A stretch of 19,207 bases of DNA from Ruminococcus sp. UBA4321. Its GTDB lineage: Bacteria > Bacillota > Clostridia > Oscillospirales > Ruminococcaceae. Where the stretch lies: contig DGUB01000130.1 in NCBI GenBank assembly GCA_002393815.1, forward strand, positions 1 through 19,207. Reading direction: 5' to 3'. Of the stretch, positions 1-7,164 are shown piece by piece (the first letter of the stretch is position 1; the number at the start of each line of letters is the position of its first letter). The notes beneath the pieces are model-generated. The model worked only from the letters and a program-made list of their open reading frames with translations. It was not told the DNA's origin and searched no databases. The position numbers were made by a program, and so were the translations under genes.

Positions 1-135
1 CTTCATCCGAAAACAATCCGCTTTGATTTATTTCTCGCAGGATGCACTCAGCTTATCGGTGTGATTCTTGCCAAAGCGATTCATCAGTCAGGACTTTACA
101 AAAGCATCCGTAAAATTGCTGCCCTCGCTGCCTGA
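1..135 (+). CDS. C-terminal tail of an unidentified protein (5' end outside the window)
   Basis: The first reading frame is open from base 1 to a TGA at 133-135, giving 44 residues that end in SIRKIAALAA. The other five frames hit stops within this stretch, and the codons resemble those of the neighbouring genes. A plausible intrinsic terminator begins 24 bases after the stop, as expected for the end of a transcription unit. The tail mixes basic and hydrophobic residues with no motif I recognise, so no function is offered. It could be an accidental open frame, given its short length. Confidence 0.45.
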   Translation, partial: LHPKTIRFDLFLAGCTQLIGVILAKAIHQSGLYKSIRKIAALAA

Positions 136-159
136 ATTTTTATTTTTTATATTTTTTCT

Positions 160-183
160 GACTGATGTCCCATCGGTCTTTTT
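160..183 (+). terminator. Rho-independent terminator after the partial gene
   Basis: GACTGATG (160-167) pairs with CATCGGTC (171-178), including one G-T wobble, around a 3-base loop, and is followed by five T. It lies just after the stop at 135 and before the AT-rich region of the next gene. Confidence 0.6.
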
Positions 184-310
184 GTTGTGCCTGTTTTTTC
201 TTTGCACACCTGAAAAATCCACTCTTTCATTCTCATATTTCTTTCATCACTTCCTTTGACTATCTTGGCTCTGCATTTTGCAATCGCCTAAACATAAAAA
301 TAATATTTTA

Positions 311-339
311 TTGTTTTTAGATAATATATATTATATCAT
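311..339 (+). promoter_or_regulatory. Putative promoter with a palindrome in its spacer, upstream of the XRE regulator
   Basis: TTGTTT (311-316) and TATCAT (334-339) are separated by 17 bases, an acceptable sigma-A-type promoter. A perfect 14-base palindrome, ATAATATATATTAT, fills 321-334, so a dimeric protein binding there would sit between and over the promoter elements. The palindrome is a candidate operator for the downstream XRE regulator (inference). The region is very AT-rich, which makes chance palindromes more likely. Confidence 0.4.
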
Positions 340-400
340 TTTTAATTTATATTGTCAAGCGAAAATGATAGAATTAATGTATAATAAGGAGGATTTCAAG

Positions 401-637
401 ATGAAAATGGAATATTATGAAATTTATCGTATCATGGGGCTGAAAATAGGTTATTATCGCAGATTAAGGGGAATGACACAGGAACAGCTTGCTGAAAAAG
501 TAAACATCAGTACAGCATACCTTGGCTCAGTAGAAGCACCAAATATTGAAAGAGCCATTTCTTTGGATACACTGTTGGATATTGCCAAAGCACTGGACAT
601 TCCGGCTTATAAATTCCTGAAAGATGATGACGTGTGA
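401..637 (+). CDS. Small XRE/Cro-CI family HTH transcriptional regulator
   Basis: This 78-residue protein is almost entirely one helix-turn-helix domain of the XRE family, at about residues 13-67. The recognisable core is GMTQEQLAEKVNIS followed by a recognition helix (TAYLGSVE) and the closing LDTLLDIAKALDIPAYKFL. Such proteins bind DNA as dimers, often repressing their own promoter. The ATG at 401 is chosen because AAGGAGG lies at 386-392, eight bases upstream. The frame stays open back to a TTG at 278, but that start has no ribosome site and would translate AT-rich promoter DNA. There is no effector or partner domain, and no neighbouring toxin, protease or phage gene that would reveal a target. 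Autoregulation through the palindrome at 321-334 is an inference. The family call is secure; the role is unknown. Confidence 0.85.
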   Translation: MKMEYYEIYRIMGLKIGYYRRLRGMTQEQLAEKVNISTAYLGSVEAPNIERAISLDTLLDIAKALDIPAYKFLKDDDV

Positions 638-775
638 CGAATAACCGACAACTGTCGCAAAATCACAGAATACCGCCGTTTCCGGAATTCTGCCTGAATC
701 ATATGAAAGGTGTATAAAAAATTCCGCAGTCTATCATCACTCTTGTGTCGAAACGCCGAATTTTCCCCGAATCCC

Positions 776-804
776 TTGACATTTCGGCTGTTTCGTGCTA
801 TGCT
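776..804 (+). promoter_or_regulatory. Strong sigma-A promoter of the HPr-like gene
   Basis: TTGACA (776-781), a 17-base spacer and TATGCT (799-804), with an extended TG at 796-797, form a near-consensus promoter. Transcription would start near 811. The leader begins with a possible hairpin, TACGGC (810-815) pairing with GCCGTA (825-830), which could stabilise the mRNA 5' end. The rest of the gap 638-775 holds no gene. It does contain TGTCGAA at 746-752, a match to the Spo0A box, though matches to that short motif are expected by chance. Confidence 0.75.
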
Positions 805-886
805 TTAGTTACGGCAAGGGAAAAGCCGTACACAAGGAAAAAAGAGAAAGAAACCCCACAAGAACATTTTTTAGGAGGTAGTTTTT

Positions 887-1117
887 ATGACAACAACAAA
901 AATTCAGTTAGTCGGTTTTGCTGATGTGCAGACTTTCGTGAATACCATTTCCAAGTTTGCATTCGATATCGACCTCGTTTCCGGTCGCTACATCGTTGAC
1001 GCAAAATCCATCATGGGTATCTACAGCCTGGATTTGACTAATCCGATTGAACTCCGCGCCCATACAGAAGACGCAGAAGAACTTTTTGCACAGATTGACA
1101 AGTACATTGTCAAGTAA
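887..1117 (+). CDS. HPr-like protein lacking the phosphorylatable histidine
   Basis: This 76-residue protein has the HPr fold signature. Residues 18-48 align without gaps to the HPr segment running from the first helix to the KSIMG regulatory site: KSIMGIYSLDL here, KSIMGVMSL in HPr. Ser41 corresponds to the regulatory Ser46 of Gram-positive HPr, the target of HPr kinase/phosphorylase. On the same alignment, the PEP-dependent His15 position is Gly10 and the invariant Arg17 is Ala12. The protein should therefore not carry phosphate in the sugar PTS. Bacillus Crh is a known parallel: it lacks His15, keeps Ser46 and acts with CcpA in catabolite control. AGGAGGT at 873-879 fixes the start. The gene stands alone between a strong promoter and a strong hairpin, and so is probably well expressed. 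The fold assignment is firm; a Crh-like regulatory role is inference. Confidence 0.8.
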   Translation: MTTTKIQLVGFADVQTFVNTISKFAFDIDLVSGRYIVDAKSIMGIYSLDLTNPIELRAHTEDAEELFAQIDKYIVK

Positions 1118-1167
1118 TTCCCCCGGAGTTCCTACAGAGAAAGATTTTTTATAAGGATGTTTTGCAG

Positions 1168-1202
1168 AGAAGCGGACTTGTGACAGTCCGCTTCTTGTGT
1201 TT
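1168..1202 (+). terminator. Terminator after the HPr-like gene
   Basis: AGAAGCGGACT (1168-1178) pairs perfectly with AGTCCGCTTCT (1185-1195) around a 6-base loop, and is followed by a T/G-rich run. The stop of the convergent carboxypeptidase gene lies at its edge, so the hairpin may also serve that gene. The minus-strand side lacks a T run. Confidence 0.75.
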
Positions 1203-2316
1203 ACGAGAACAGAAAATGCAGTACCCGCCTGAATGCAGAATGCATTGTCATTTCCGGAATCGCTTCCGAAGCAAGCAGTCCGCATTCACAAAGCAGTGTC
1301 TTGTCCTGATAAAAATACACTGTGCCGACTTTCTGGTGATATCTCACAGGTGCCTGCACATAGTCCGGAAGTACCATAACTGCCTGTATCTGTGCGCCGG
1401 ATGATACCGTCAGTGCCGGAAGCGAAGACAATTCCAGCAGAACAGATGCTTCTGTTCCGCCCCGGATTTTCAAAGGGCGGAGAAATTCTTCCGCAAATGC
1501 CGGCAGTGTCACCTGATACTGGCTGAATCCGGCGTTCAGCAGCTTTTTTGTCAGGGTCAGCCGGGTGTCTTCATCCGGTGCGTTCAGTACAATTGCCGTA
1601 CAGACCATGCCTTCCGATTCCGCGGCGGCGGCGATGCTGTAGCCGGATTCCGGCGAATGTGAGGCTTTCAGTCCCCGGCTGTTCTGCATTGTCCGGGTGA
1701 GGGAATTCTCGTTCACAAGTTCGACCGTATCGTTTAAAATAAACGTTCTCCATGTCGAAAGGCATTCCTGTAGTTCCGGACATTTCAGCACCGCACAGCA
1801 GAGCCGCGCCATGTCGTTCGCGGTGGAATATGCCTGTGCATCGTCAAATCCCTGCGGACTGGTGAAGCGTGTGGATTTCATTCCCAAATCGAACGCCGCG
1901 GCGTTCATATCCATCACGAATTTATCAGCACTGCCGGAAATCCTGTCCGCCAGTACTGCTGCGGCATCGTTGGCATTTCCCGTCAGCAGTCCGAGCAGAA
2001 GCTCCCGGATGGTAATGCTGTCACCTGGTTTCAGCCAGATAACCGCACCTTTCATGCCGGAAACACTTTCCCCGGCAGTCATGACCGTATCCGGAGAAAT
2101 TTCCTGCTTTTCTATCGCCTGTGCGGTCAGATATGCCGTCATCAGCTTCGCAAGCGAACCGACCGGACGCTTTTCTTCGGCATATTCTGATTTCAGAATG
2201 CATCCGGTTTCCGCTTCTATCAGCACATATGCTATTTCCCGTTCTTCGGCGTGAACCTGTAAGGGCATCATCTGCATGAAAATTATCATGCAGAGAAAAA
2301 TTGCAATCTGTTTCAT
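1201..2316 (-). CDS. Secreted D-alanyl-D-alanine carboxypeptidase (peptidase family S11) with atypical motifs
   Basis: This 371-residue penicillin-binding protein is of the DacA/DacF type, which removes the terminal D-Ala from peptidoglycan stem peptides outside the membrane. A signal peptide ends at VHA (about residue 23). The catalytic SxxK box is S54-L-A-K57. The second box, normally SGN, is T112-G-N114. The third, normally KTG, reads K217-A-S. The domain around it (SRGLKASHSPESGYSIAAAA) is otherwise in register with the family, so this is not a frame error. The C-terminal part resembles the beta-rich PBP5 C domain, without an obvious closing amphipathic helix. The ATG at 2316 is chosen over the upstream start at 2361 because AAGGAG precedes it by 7 bases and it starts the signal peptide directly. 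Activity may be altered; the family assignment is secure. I see no clear promoter upstream. Confidence 0.88.
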   Translation of the reverse strand: MKQIAIFLCMIIFMQMMPLQVHAEEREIAYVLIEAETGCILKSEYAEEKRPVGSLAKLMTAYLTAQAIEKQEISPDTVMTAGESVSGMKGAVIWLKPGDSITIRELLLGLLTGNANDAAAVLADRISGSADKFVMDMNAAAFDLGMKSTRFTSPQGFDDAQAYSTANDMARLCCAVLKCPELQECLSTWRTFILNDTVELVNENSLTRTMQNSRGLKASHSPESGYSIAAAAESEGMVCTAIVLNAPDEDTRLTLTKKLLNAGFSQYQVTLPAFAEEFLRPLKIRGGTEASVLLELSSLPALTVSSGAQIQAVMVLPDYVQAPVRYHQKVGTVYFYQDKTLLCECGLLASEAIPEMTMHSAFRRVLHFLFS

Positions 2317-2470
2317 ACGCATACTCCTTATTGAAATTCCTGCTGCTGTAAGCATATGCATTTCCGGACAGAATCATCAATTTTCTGAAAAAACATTGGC
2401 AGAATTGACAAAATTTATGTGCCGAATTTGTTCTGTTTTCACAATGTTGAATTAAAAAATCCGGATATGC

Positions 2471-2499
2471 TTGCAAAATTTCCAATTTTATAGTATGAT
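2471..2499 (+). promoter_or_regulatory. Sigma-A promoter of pgi
   Basis: TTGCAA (2471-2476) and TATGAT (2494-2499) are separated by 17 bases. Transcription would start near 2506, and the ribosome site GGAGG lies at 2521-2525. The remainder of the gap 2317-2470 shows no gene or clear structure. Confidence 0.65.
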
Positions 2500-2535
2500 A
2501 TATATGAATTCTGATTTTTTGGAGGATGATTCAAA

Positions 2536-3873
2536 ATGACTTTGAAATTAAACACTAATTATCTTGAAAGTTTCGTCAACCCCGACGAAATGAAAGGCAT
2601 CAAAGCTCAGGTGGAAACCGCTGCAAAGGTGCTTCATGACAAAACCGGTCTGGGAAATGACTTCCTCGGCTGGGTAGAACTGCCGACGGATTACGATAAA
2701 GAAGAATTCGCCCGCATCAAGGCAGCTGCTGAAAAAATTCAGAAGAATTCTGATGTCCTGATTGTCATCGGCATCGGCGGTTCTTATCTGGGCGCAAGAG
2801 CGGCTATCGAATTCCTCAAGTCTCCGTTCTATAACAACATGAAGAAAGATACCCCGGATATCTACTATGTCGGCAATAATATCAACCCGACCTATCTGAA
2901 CGAAATTCTTTCTATCTGTGAGGGCAGAGATATTTCCGTAAATGTAATTTCCAAATCCGGCACGACTACCGAACCGGCTCTGGCGTTCAGAGTATTCAAA
3001 AAACTGGTAGAGGACAAGTACGGCAAGGAAGAAGCAAAGAATCATATCTTTGCTACTACCGACAAGGCAAAAGGCACTCTGAAAGAATTATCCGATACAG
3101 AAGGCTATGAAACTTTTGTCGTTCCGGATAATGTCGGCGGACGCTTCTCCGTTCTGACTGCTGTCGGTCTGCTCCCGATTGCGGTTGCCGGCTGCGATAT
3201 TGACAAACTCATGGAAGGCGCACGTCAGGCACAGAATGACTATACTGCCGATTTCGACAATAACGACTGCTACAAATATGCCGCTCTGAGAAATATCTTC
3301 TACAGAAAATGCAAATCTGTAGAAATGCTCGTTTCCTATGACCCGGCTTTCGCTATGATGTCCGAATGGTATAAACAGCTGTTCGGTGAAAGCGAAGGCA
3401 AGGACAATAAAGGCATCTTCCCGGCATCTGTTGTCTTCTCAACGGATTTACATTCTATGGGGCAGTTCATTCAGGACGGTTCCCGCGTGATGTTCGAGAC
3501 TGTTGTCGATATCAAAACTCCTAAGAAAGATTTCTATCTGGAAAAGGACGAAGCAAACCTCGACGGTCTGAATTTCCTCTGTGACCAGAATATGTCTGTT
3601 GTCAACCGCAAGGCTTTTGAAGGCACTATCCTTGCACATACCGAAGGCGGTGTTCCTAACATGATTCTTGAACTGGAAGATACCAGCGAATTCAGCCTTG
3701 GCTATCTTATCTACTTCTTTGAAAAGGCTTGTGCTGTTTCCGGCTATGTTCTCGGCGTGAACCCGTTCAACCAGCCCGGCGTGGAAAGCTACAAATCCAA
3801 TATGTTCGCACTGCTCGGCAAGCCTGGCTATGAAGGCGCAAAAGCTGAACTCGAAAAGAAGCTCGGCTATTAA
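2536..3873 (+). CDS. pgi: Glucose-6-phosphate isomerase
   Basis: This cytoplasmic enzyme interconverts glucose-6-phosphate and fructose-6-phosphate in glycolysis and gluconeogenesis. The 445-residue length matches the short bacterial (Firmicutes) form. The sugar-phosphate-binding SIS motifs are visible: GIGGSYLG at residues 79-86 and [10 protein letters not shown] at 139-148. Catalytic candidates follow: the GESEGK segment with Glu285, His306 in [10 protein letters not shown], and Lys420 in the C-terminal signature [15 protein letters not shown] at 2521-2525 supports the ATG at 2536. A small P-loop gene follows after 30 bases and is probably cotranscribed. Nothing about the gene is unusual. 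Confidence 0.97.
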   Translation: MTLKLNTNYLESFVNPDEMKGIKAQVETAAKVLHDKTGLGNDFLGWVELPTDYDKEEFARIKAAAEKIQKNSDVLIVIGIGGSYLGARAAIEFLKSPFYNNMKKDTPDIYYVGNNINPTYLNEILSICEGRDISVNVISKSGTTTEPALAFRVFKKLVEDKYGKEEAKNHIFATTDKAKGTLKELSDTEGYETFVVPDNVGGRFSVLTAVGLLPIAVAGCDIDKLMEGARQAQNDYTADFDNNDCYKYAALRNIFYRKCKSVEMLVSYDPAFAMMSEWYKQLFGESEGKDNKGIFPASVVFSTDLHSMGQFIQDGSRVMFETVVDIKTPKKDFYLEKDEANLDGLNFLCDQNMSVVNRKAFEGTILAHTEGGVPNMILELEDTSEFSLGYLIYFFEKACAVSGYVLGVNPFNQPGVESYKSNMFALLGKPGYEGAKAELEKKLGY

Positions 3874-3903
3874 TAAAAATTTACTATAAAGGAGATTTTA
3901 CAC

Positions 3904-4308
3904 ATGATTCAGATTATTACTGGCAGAAAAGGTACTGGCAAGACCAAAAACCTCATCGACAAAATCAATACAGCTGTTGCTGAAACAAACGGCTGCCTCG
4001 TCTGCATCGAAAAAGGTGAAACCCTCAGACGCTCTATCAGCTATAAAGTTCGCTGGGTCGGCGTGGAACAGTTCGATATTGCAGGCTATGACAACTTCTA
4101 CGGCTTTATCGCCGGAATGCTCGCCGGAAACTACGATATTAAAGAAATCTTCGTTGACGGCATCCTGAAAATCGGCGGTGCTGACTTCGACGCGCTTGGC
4201 GCAATGTTCGCGAAAATCGATGCACTCACCGGTAAAGAAACTATCGTAACTTTCACCGTTTCTGCCGATAATTCCGAACTTCCGGAATCTGTGACAAAAT
4301 ATCTCTGA
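3904..4308 (+). CDS. Small P-loop NTPase-like protein of unknown function
   Basis: This 134-residue protein opens with a clear Walker A motif, G7-RKGTGKT, preceded by a short hydrophobic strand. A Walker B-like strand, EIFVDG, lies at 81-86. No DNA-binding, membrane or effector domain is attached, and it is too short for a full AAA+ or PilT motor. It resembles small ATP-binding proteins sometimes labelled PilT-like in Clostridia, but I do not recognise a defined family. AAGGAG at 3889-3894 supports the ATG. It lies 30 bases after pgi with no terminator between, so cotranscription is likely. Codon use matches pgi, so recent transfer is unlikely. ATP binding is well supported; the role is unknown. 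Confidence 0.8.
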   Translation: MIQIITGRKGTGKTKNLIDKINTAVAETNGCLVCIEKGETLRRSISYKVRWVGVEQFDIAGYDNFYGFIAGMLAGNYDIKEIFVDGILKIGGADFDALGAMFAKIDALTGKETIVTFTVSADNSELPESVTKYL

Positions 4309-4338
4309 TTTTCCGGAAAATAATTTCTGAAAAAAACC

Positions 4339-4367
4339 TTGACAAGCAGACGGGAATCTGCTATAAT
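4339..4367 (+). promoter_or_regulatory. Perfect-consensus sigma-A promoter of yceD-rpmF
   Basis: TTGACA (4339-4344), exactly 17 bases, TATAAT (4362-4367), plus an extended -10 TG at 4359-4360. Transcription would start near 4374. Such strength suits a ribosomal-protein operon. Confidence 0.85.
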
Positions 4368-4414
4368 AAAATCTGTAGTGCTTTTATGCTTTTACAGAAC
4401 GGAGAATGAAATTT

Positions 4415-4882
4415 ATGCTGATGAACATCAAGAATATTCTCAATATTCCCGGAACTTCGCAGGAGTTCGATTTCTCCGTCCCGGAAGAACAACTGGAATT
4501 TGTCAGAGGCTATGTCTTTGATACTCCCGTACAGGTGAAGGGCGATATCGTCAATCACGCCGGAGCTGTTGTTCTCAGACTGCATATCGAATTCTCTCTG
4601 CTTGTCACCTGTGACAGATGCCTGAAAGAATCTGTTCAGGCGTTTTCCTACGATACCGAGCATCTGGTTGTCAGATTCCTCAACGACGAGGAAAACGAGG
4701 AGAATTATGTCGTTGCAAAGGCTGAAAGCATCGATATTGCTGAAATTGCTGTTGCTGATTTGCTTCTGGAACTGCCGTCTAAAATGCTCTGCAAAGAGGA
4801 CTGCAAGGGTTTATGCCCTGTGTGCGGCTGTGACAGAAATATGACAGACTGCAACTGCATCACCAGAATAGAATTTGAATAA
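4415..4882 (+). CDS. yceD: YceD/DUF177 family protein
   Basis: This 155-residue protein belongs to the DUF177 (YceD) family, usually found directly upstream of rpmF as here. In plants and E. coli the family has been linked to 23S rRNA accumulation and processing. It carries a Cys pair (C66, C69) and a C-terminal cluster (C126, C130, C134, C137, C139, C146, C148) in the family pattern [11 protein letters not shown]. That cluster suggests metal binding. GGAG at 4401-4404 sits 10 bases before the ATG at 4415; an in-frame ATG at 4406 is only one base away from that site and is less likely. rpmF starts 23 bases after the stop. The family is firm; the molecular function is only partly known. Confidence 0.9.
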   Translation: MLMNIKNILNIPGTSQEFDFSVPEEQLEFVRGYVFDTPVQVKGDIVNHAGAVVLRLHIEFSLLVTCDRCLKESVQAFSYDTEHLVVRFLNDEENEENYVVAKAESIDIAEIAVADLLLELPSKMLCKEDCKGLCPVCGCDRNMTDCNCITRIEFE

Positions 4883-4905
4883 CTAAGAGAAAGGGGTTAA
4901 GAATC

Positions 4906-5091
4906 ATGGCTGTACCGAAGAGAAAAACTTCCAAAGCAAGAAAAAATAAGAGACGCAGTGCTGTCTGGAAGCTCGAAGCTCCGGCAATGAGCAAATGCGA
5001 CCATTGCGGCGAACTGAAAGCTCCTCATAAGGTTTGCAAAAACTGCGGTTATTACAAGGGCGTTGAAGTTCTGAAAATTGATGTAATGTAA
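4906..5091 (+). CDS. rpmF: 50S ribosomal protein L32
   Basis: This 61-residue protein of the large ribosomal subunit has the typical start [18 protein letters not shown]. It carries four cysteines, C31-x2-C34 and C44-x2-C47, which form a zinc ribbon. This is therefore the zinc-binding (C+) form and not the cysteine-free paralogue used under zinc starvation. It is cotranscribed with yceD from the strong promoter at 4339 and followed by a strong terminator. The order yceD-rpmF is classic, but the plsX that often follows in other Firmicutes is absent here. Confidence 0.97.
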   Translation: MAVPKRKTSKARKNKRRSAVWKLEAPAMSKCDHCGELKAPHKVCKNCGYYKGVEVLKIDVM

Positions 5092-5110
5092 TTTCTTTAC
5101 ATGCAAAGTC

Positions 5111-5148
5111 ACGGCGGAGAGAGGAAATATCTTCTCTCCGCTGTTTTT
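5111..5148 (+). terminator. Rho-independent terminator after rpmF
   Basis: A GC-rich stem pairs 5111-5124 with 5131-5144, with a core of GCGGAGAGA against TCTCTCCGC and G-T wobbles outside it. A TTTTT run (5144-5148) follows. It separates the ribosomal operon from the following hypothetical gene, whose start lies only 22 bases beyond. Confidence 0.85.
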
Positions 5149-5170
5149 ATTATCCTGAAAGGGGTATGCT

Positions 5171-5632
5171 ATGAATGAAAAACCACAGTCCGGGGAAATC
5201 CGGTTTCAGGCGAAATTTAAAATCTTGTTTTCAGTATTTTGTTTACTGTGTATAATTTTATGCATTGTGCTGGCTGTCTGGACAACGGAGAAAATATTTT
5301 GCTGGGTGTTGTTTTCAGGCTGCTGTCTGGTGTTCGGCTATGTTATCATTACGTTCTGGCGGTATCACTTTTCTTATGACAGCAGTACAGATATGTTTTC
5401 TTATCGCAAAGACGTTCAGAAAGAAATCCGGTTTCCGGTTTCGGCTGTTACAGAAATTTATACCAGACAGGAAGAAAGATATGTCAAAGGCGGTCGGACT
5501 GTCTATGATATACTCTGCATCCAAACCGAAGAACAACAGCTTGAAATCATTTATCACAGTGACCTTGAATTCTATGCCAATACACTGGATATAGAAAAAC
5601 TGACTGCTTATATCAGTCAGAAAAATCTGTAA
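5171..5632 (+). CDS. Hypothetical membrane protein with two N-terminal transmembrane segments
   Basis: This 153-residue protein has two hydrophobic segments, about residues 17-37 and 42-62, joined by a very short loop. A soluble part of about 90 residues follows, rich in alternating beta-type sequence (RFPVSAVTEIYTRQEERY, then DILCIQTEEQQLEIIYH). That arrangement resembles small bacterial membrane proteins with a PH-like C-terminal domain, but I cannot assign a family. AAAGGGG at about 5158-5164 supports the ATG. The gene begins just after the rpmF terminator with no visible promoter of its own, so it may depend on read-through. Base composition is visibly more AT-rich than the flanking housekeeping genes, hinting at accessory origin. 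Function unknown. Confidence 0.7.
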   Translation: MNEKPQSGEIRFQAKFKILFSVFCLLCIILCIVLAVWTTEKIFCWVLFSGCCLVFGYVIITFWRYHFSYDSSTDMFSYRKDVQKEIRFPVSAVTEIYTRQEERYVKGGRTVYDILCIQTEEQQLEIIYHSDLEFYANTLDIEKLTAYISQKNL

Positions 5633-5688
5633 CATTTCCGGAATATCCGGCACTAACTTAGTAAATCAGCACAAAGGGCGTGAAAATC

Positions 5689-6096
5689 ATGAATATTATC
5701 AAATACCCGTCAGAGGAAAGAGTCAATGAGGGAATCCGTCTGGATGAACCTATGCTTGCGGCAATTTCATTTGACGGAGAAACAGCAATCGTTTCACAGG
5801 TGGAAGATAGCTTTGAACATCATATTATGTTAGCACAAGCCGGATATAGTCAGCTTGATATTGATAAATTTTTCCGGATTGTTTTTGACCGTACAGAAGC
5901 AAACTGGACTTTTGTTTGTCCTTCTAATTATAAAAATATTCAGTTTAAAGATTACAGAATCAGGGCATTCTATAAAGACGGCTATGCGGCAATTTCTGAT
6001 TTTTTACAGGAAATCGGCTATCTTATTGAAATTAAAATTCCGGGCAGATACAGCCGGCATTTAAAAATGATAACAGACGAATCTGCAACATTATGA
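5689..6096 (+). CDS. Hypothetical cytoplasmic protein, no recognised family
   Basis: This 135-residue acidic protein has no signal peptide or membrane segment and no motif I can name. The sequence looks like a compact alpha/beta fold (AAISFDGETAIVSQVEDSFE, then DIDKFFRIVFDRTEANWTFV). The ATG at 5689 is preferred because AAAGGG at 5673-5678 lies 10 bases upstream. A GTG at 5680 in the same frame is too close to that site. It sits between the membrane-protein gene and gpsA, whose ribosome site begins 11 bases after the stop. Codon use is AT-richer than that of gpsA. It could be a lineage-specific or acquired gene; its role is unknown. Confidence 0.7.
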   Translation: MNIIKYPSEERVNEGIRLDEPMLAAISFDGETAIVSQVEDSFEHHIMLAQAGYSQLDIDKFFRIVFDRTEANWTFVCPSNYKNIQFKDYRIRAFYKDGYAAISDFLQEIGYLIEIKIPGRYSRHLKMITDESATL

Positions 6097-6121
6097 TTCA
6101 TATTTGAAAGGAGCGTTTATT

Positions 6122-7153
6122 ATGGCAGAAATTACAGTATTAGGTTCAGGCGCATTCGGACTGGCTCTGGCAGTTATGTGCCGTAACTGCGGTCATGATG
6201 TCACTGTATGGTCTAAGTTTGAAGAAGAAATCAACGAAATCAAAACTACTGGGGAACTCTCCAGTAAACTCCCCGGCGTGAAGATTCCCTCCGATATTCT
6301 TCTGACAACTGATATTTCCAGCGTCGCCGGAAAAGATGCCGTTCTGATTGGCATTCCCACTTCTTTCCTGCGCGGTGTCGTTCAGGAAGCCGCACCCTAT
6401 TTTACTGAAAATACCGTTATCGTCAATACTTCCAAAGGTCTCGAAGCCGGAACTTATAAGCGCATGAGTGAAGTCATTCACGAAGAAGTTCCCAATAATC
6501 CCGTTGTCGTCCTGACAGGTCCTTCCCATGCCGAAGAACTTTCCAGAGGTATTCCCACTACTGTCACAGTCGCCAGTCAGGAAGTCAAATATGCTGAATA
6601 TATTCAGGATTTGTTTACCTGTGGTTCTCTCCGGCTTTACGTCAATATTGACGTTATCGGCTGTGAACTCGGCGGCTCTATGAAAAATATTATTGCACTC
6701 GCCGCCGGAATCAGCGACGGTTTAGGATTCGGAGACAATACCAAAGCCGCCCTCATGACCCGCGGTATTCATGAAATTACTTGCCTCGGTCTGGAATGCG
6801 GCGCGGAACTCGATACCTTTTCCGGTCTGAGCGGTCTGGGCGATTTGATTGTTACCTGTACCAGTATGCACAGCAGAAACCGCCGCGCTGGTATCTTAAT
6901 CGGACAGGGCGTTTCTCCCGAAGATGCTGTAAAACAGGTCGGCACGGTAGAAGGCTATTACTGCTGCGAAGCCGCTTACGGATTGGCAAAGAAACTCGGC
7001 GTTCCTATGCCTATCAATGAAGAATTATATCATCTGCTTTACGAAAACGGCGATGTCCGCGAATCTATGAAAAAACTTATGGGCAGACCTAACCGTCATG
7101 AATGTGAACACTATATGACCGCGGAACAGCTTGCCAAACTCGGACAGGCATAA
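6122..7153 (+). CDS. gpsA: NAD(P)-dependent glycerol-3-phosphate dehydrogenase
   Basis: This enzyme reduces dihydroxyacetone phosphate to sn-glycerol-3-phosphate, the backbone of membrane phospholipids. The 343-residue protein starts with a Rossmann dinucleotide motif, GSGAFG at residues 8-13. It carries SKGLE with Lys105, GPSHAEE at 133-139, and the catalytic Lys188 in GGSMKNIIALAAG. The family signature GLSGLGDLIVTC follows. AAAGGAG at 6107-6113 fixes the ATG at 6122; an upstream in-frame TTG at 6104 overlaps that site. The NUDIX-MutY gene follows by 11 bases and is probably cotranscribed. PlsC, which acts in the same pathway, lies about 10 kb downstream. Confidence 0.96.
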   Translation: MAEITVLGSGAFGLALAVMCRNCGHDVTVWSKFEEEINEIKTTGELSSKLPGVKIPSDILLTTDISSVAGKDAVLIGIPTSFLRGVVQEAAPYFTENTVIVNTSKGLEAGTYKRMSEVIHEEVPNNPVVVLTGPSHAEELSRGIPTTVTVASQEVKYAEYIQDLFTCGSLRLYVNIDVIGCELGGSMKNIIALAAGISDGLGFGDNTKAALMTRGIHEITCLGLECGAELDTFSGLSGLGDLIVTCTSMHSRNRRAGILIGQGVSPEDAVKQVGTVEGYYCCEAAYGLAKKLGVPMPINEELYHLLYENGDVRESMKKLMGRPNRHECEHYMTAEQLAKLGQA

Positions 7154-7164
7154 AAGAGGTAATT

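Noticed and set aside
68..259. Open frame of 63 codons, Phe-rich
   Set aside because: It overlaps the partial gene and terminator, starts without a ribosome site, and its Phe/Leu richness reflects T-rich DNA.
908..1285. Minus-strand open frame across the HPr-like gene
   Set aside because: It is antisense to a well-supported gene and to its terminator, and has no family signal.
1697..2254. 185-codon plus-strand frame inside the carboxypeptidase gene
   Set aside because: Ser/Ala-rich shadow of the minus-strand gene, which carries the signal peptide and catalytic motifs.
4309..4320. TTTTCCGGAAAA palindrome after the P-loop gene
   Set aside because: It has no loop and no T run after a stem, so it is not a convincing terminator.
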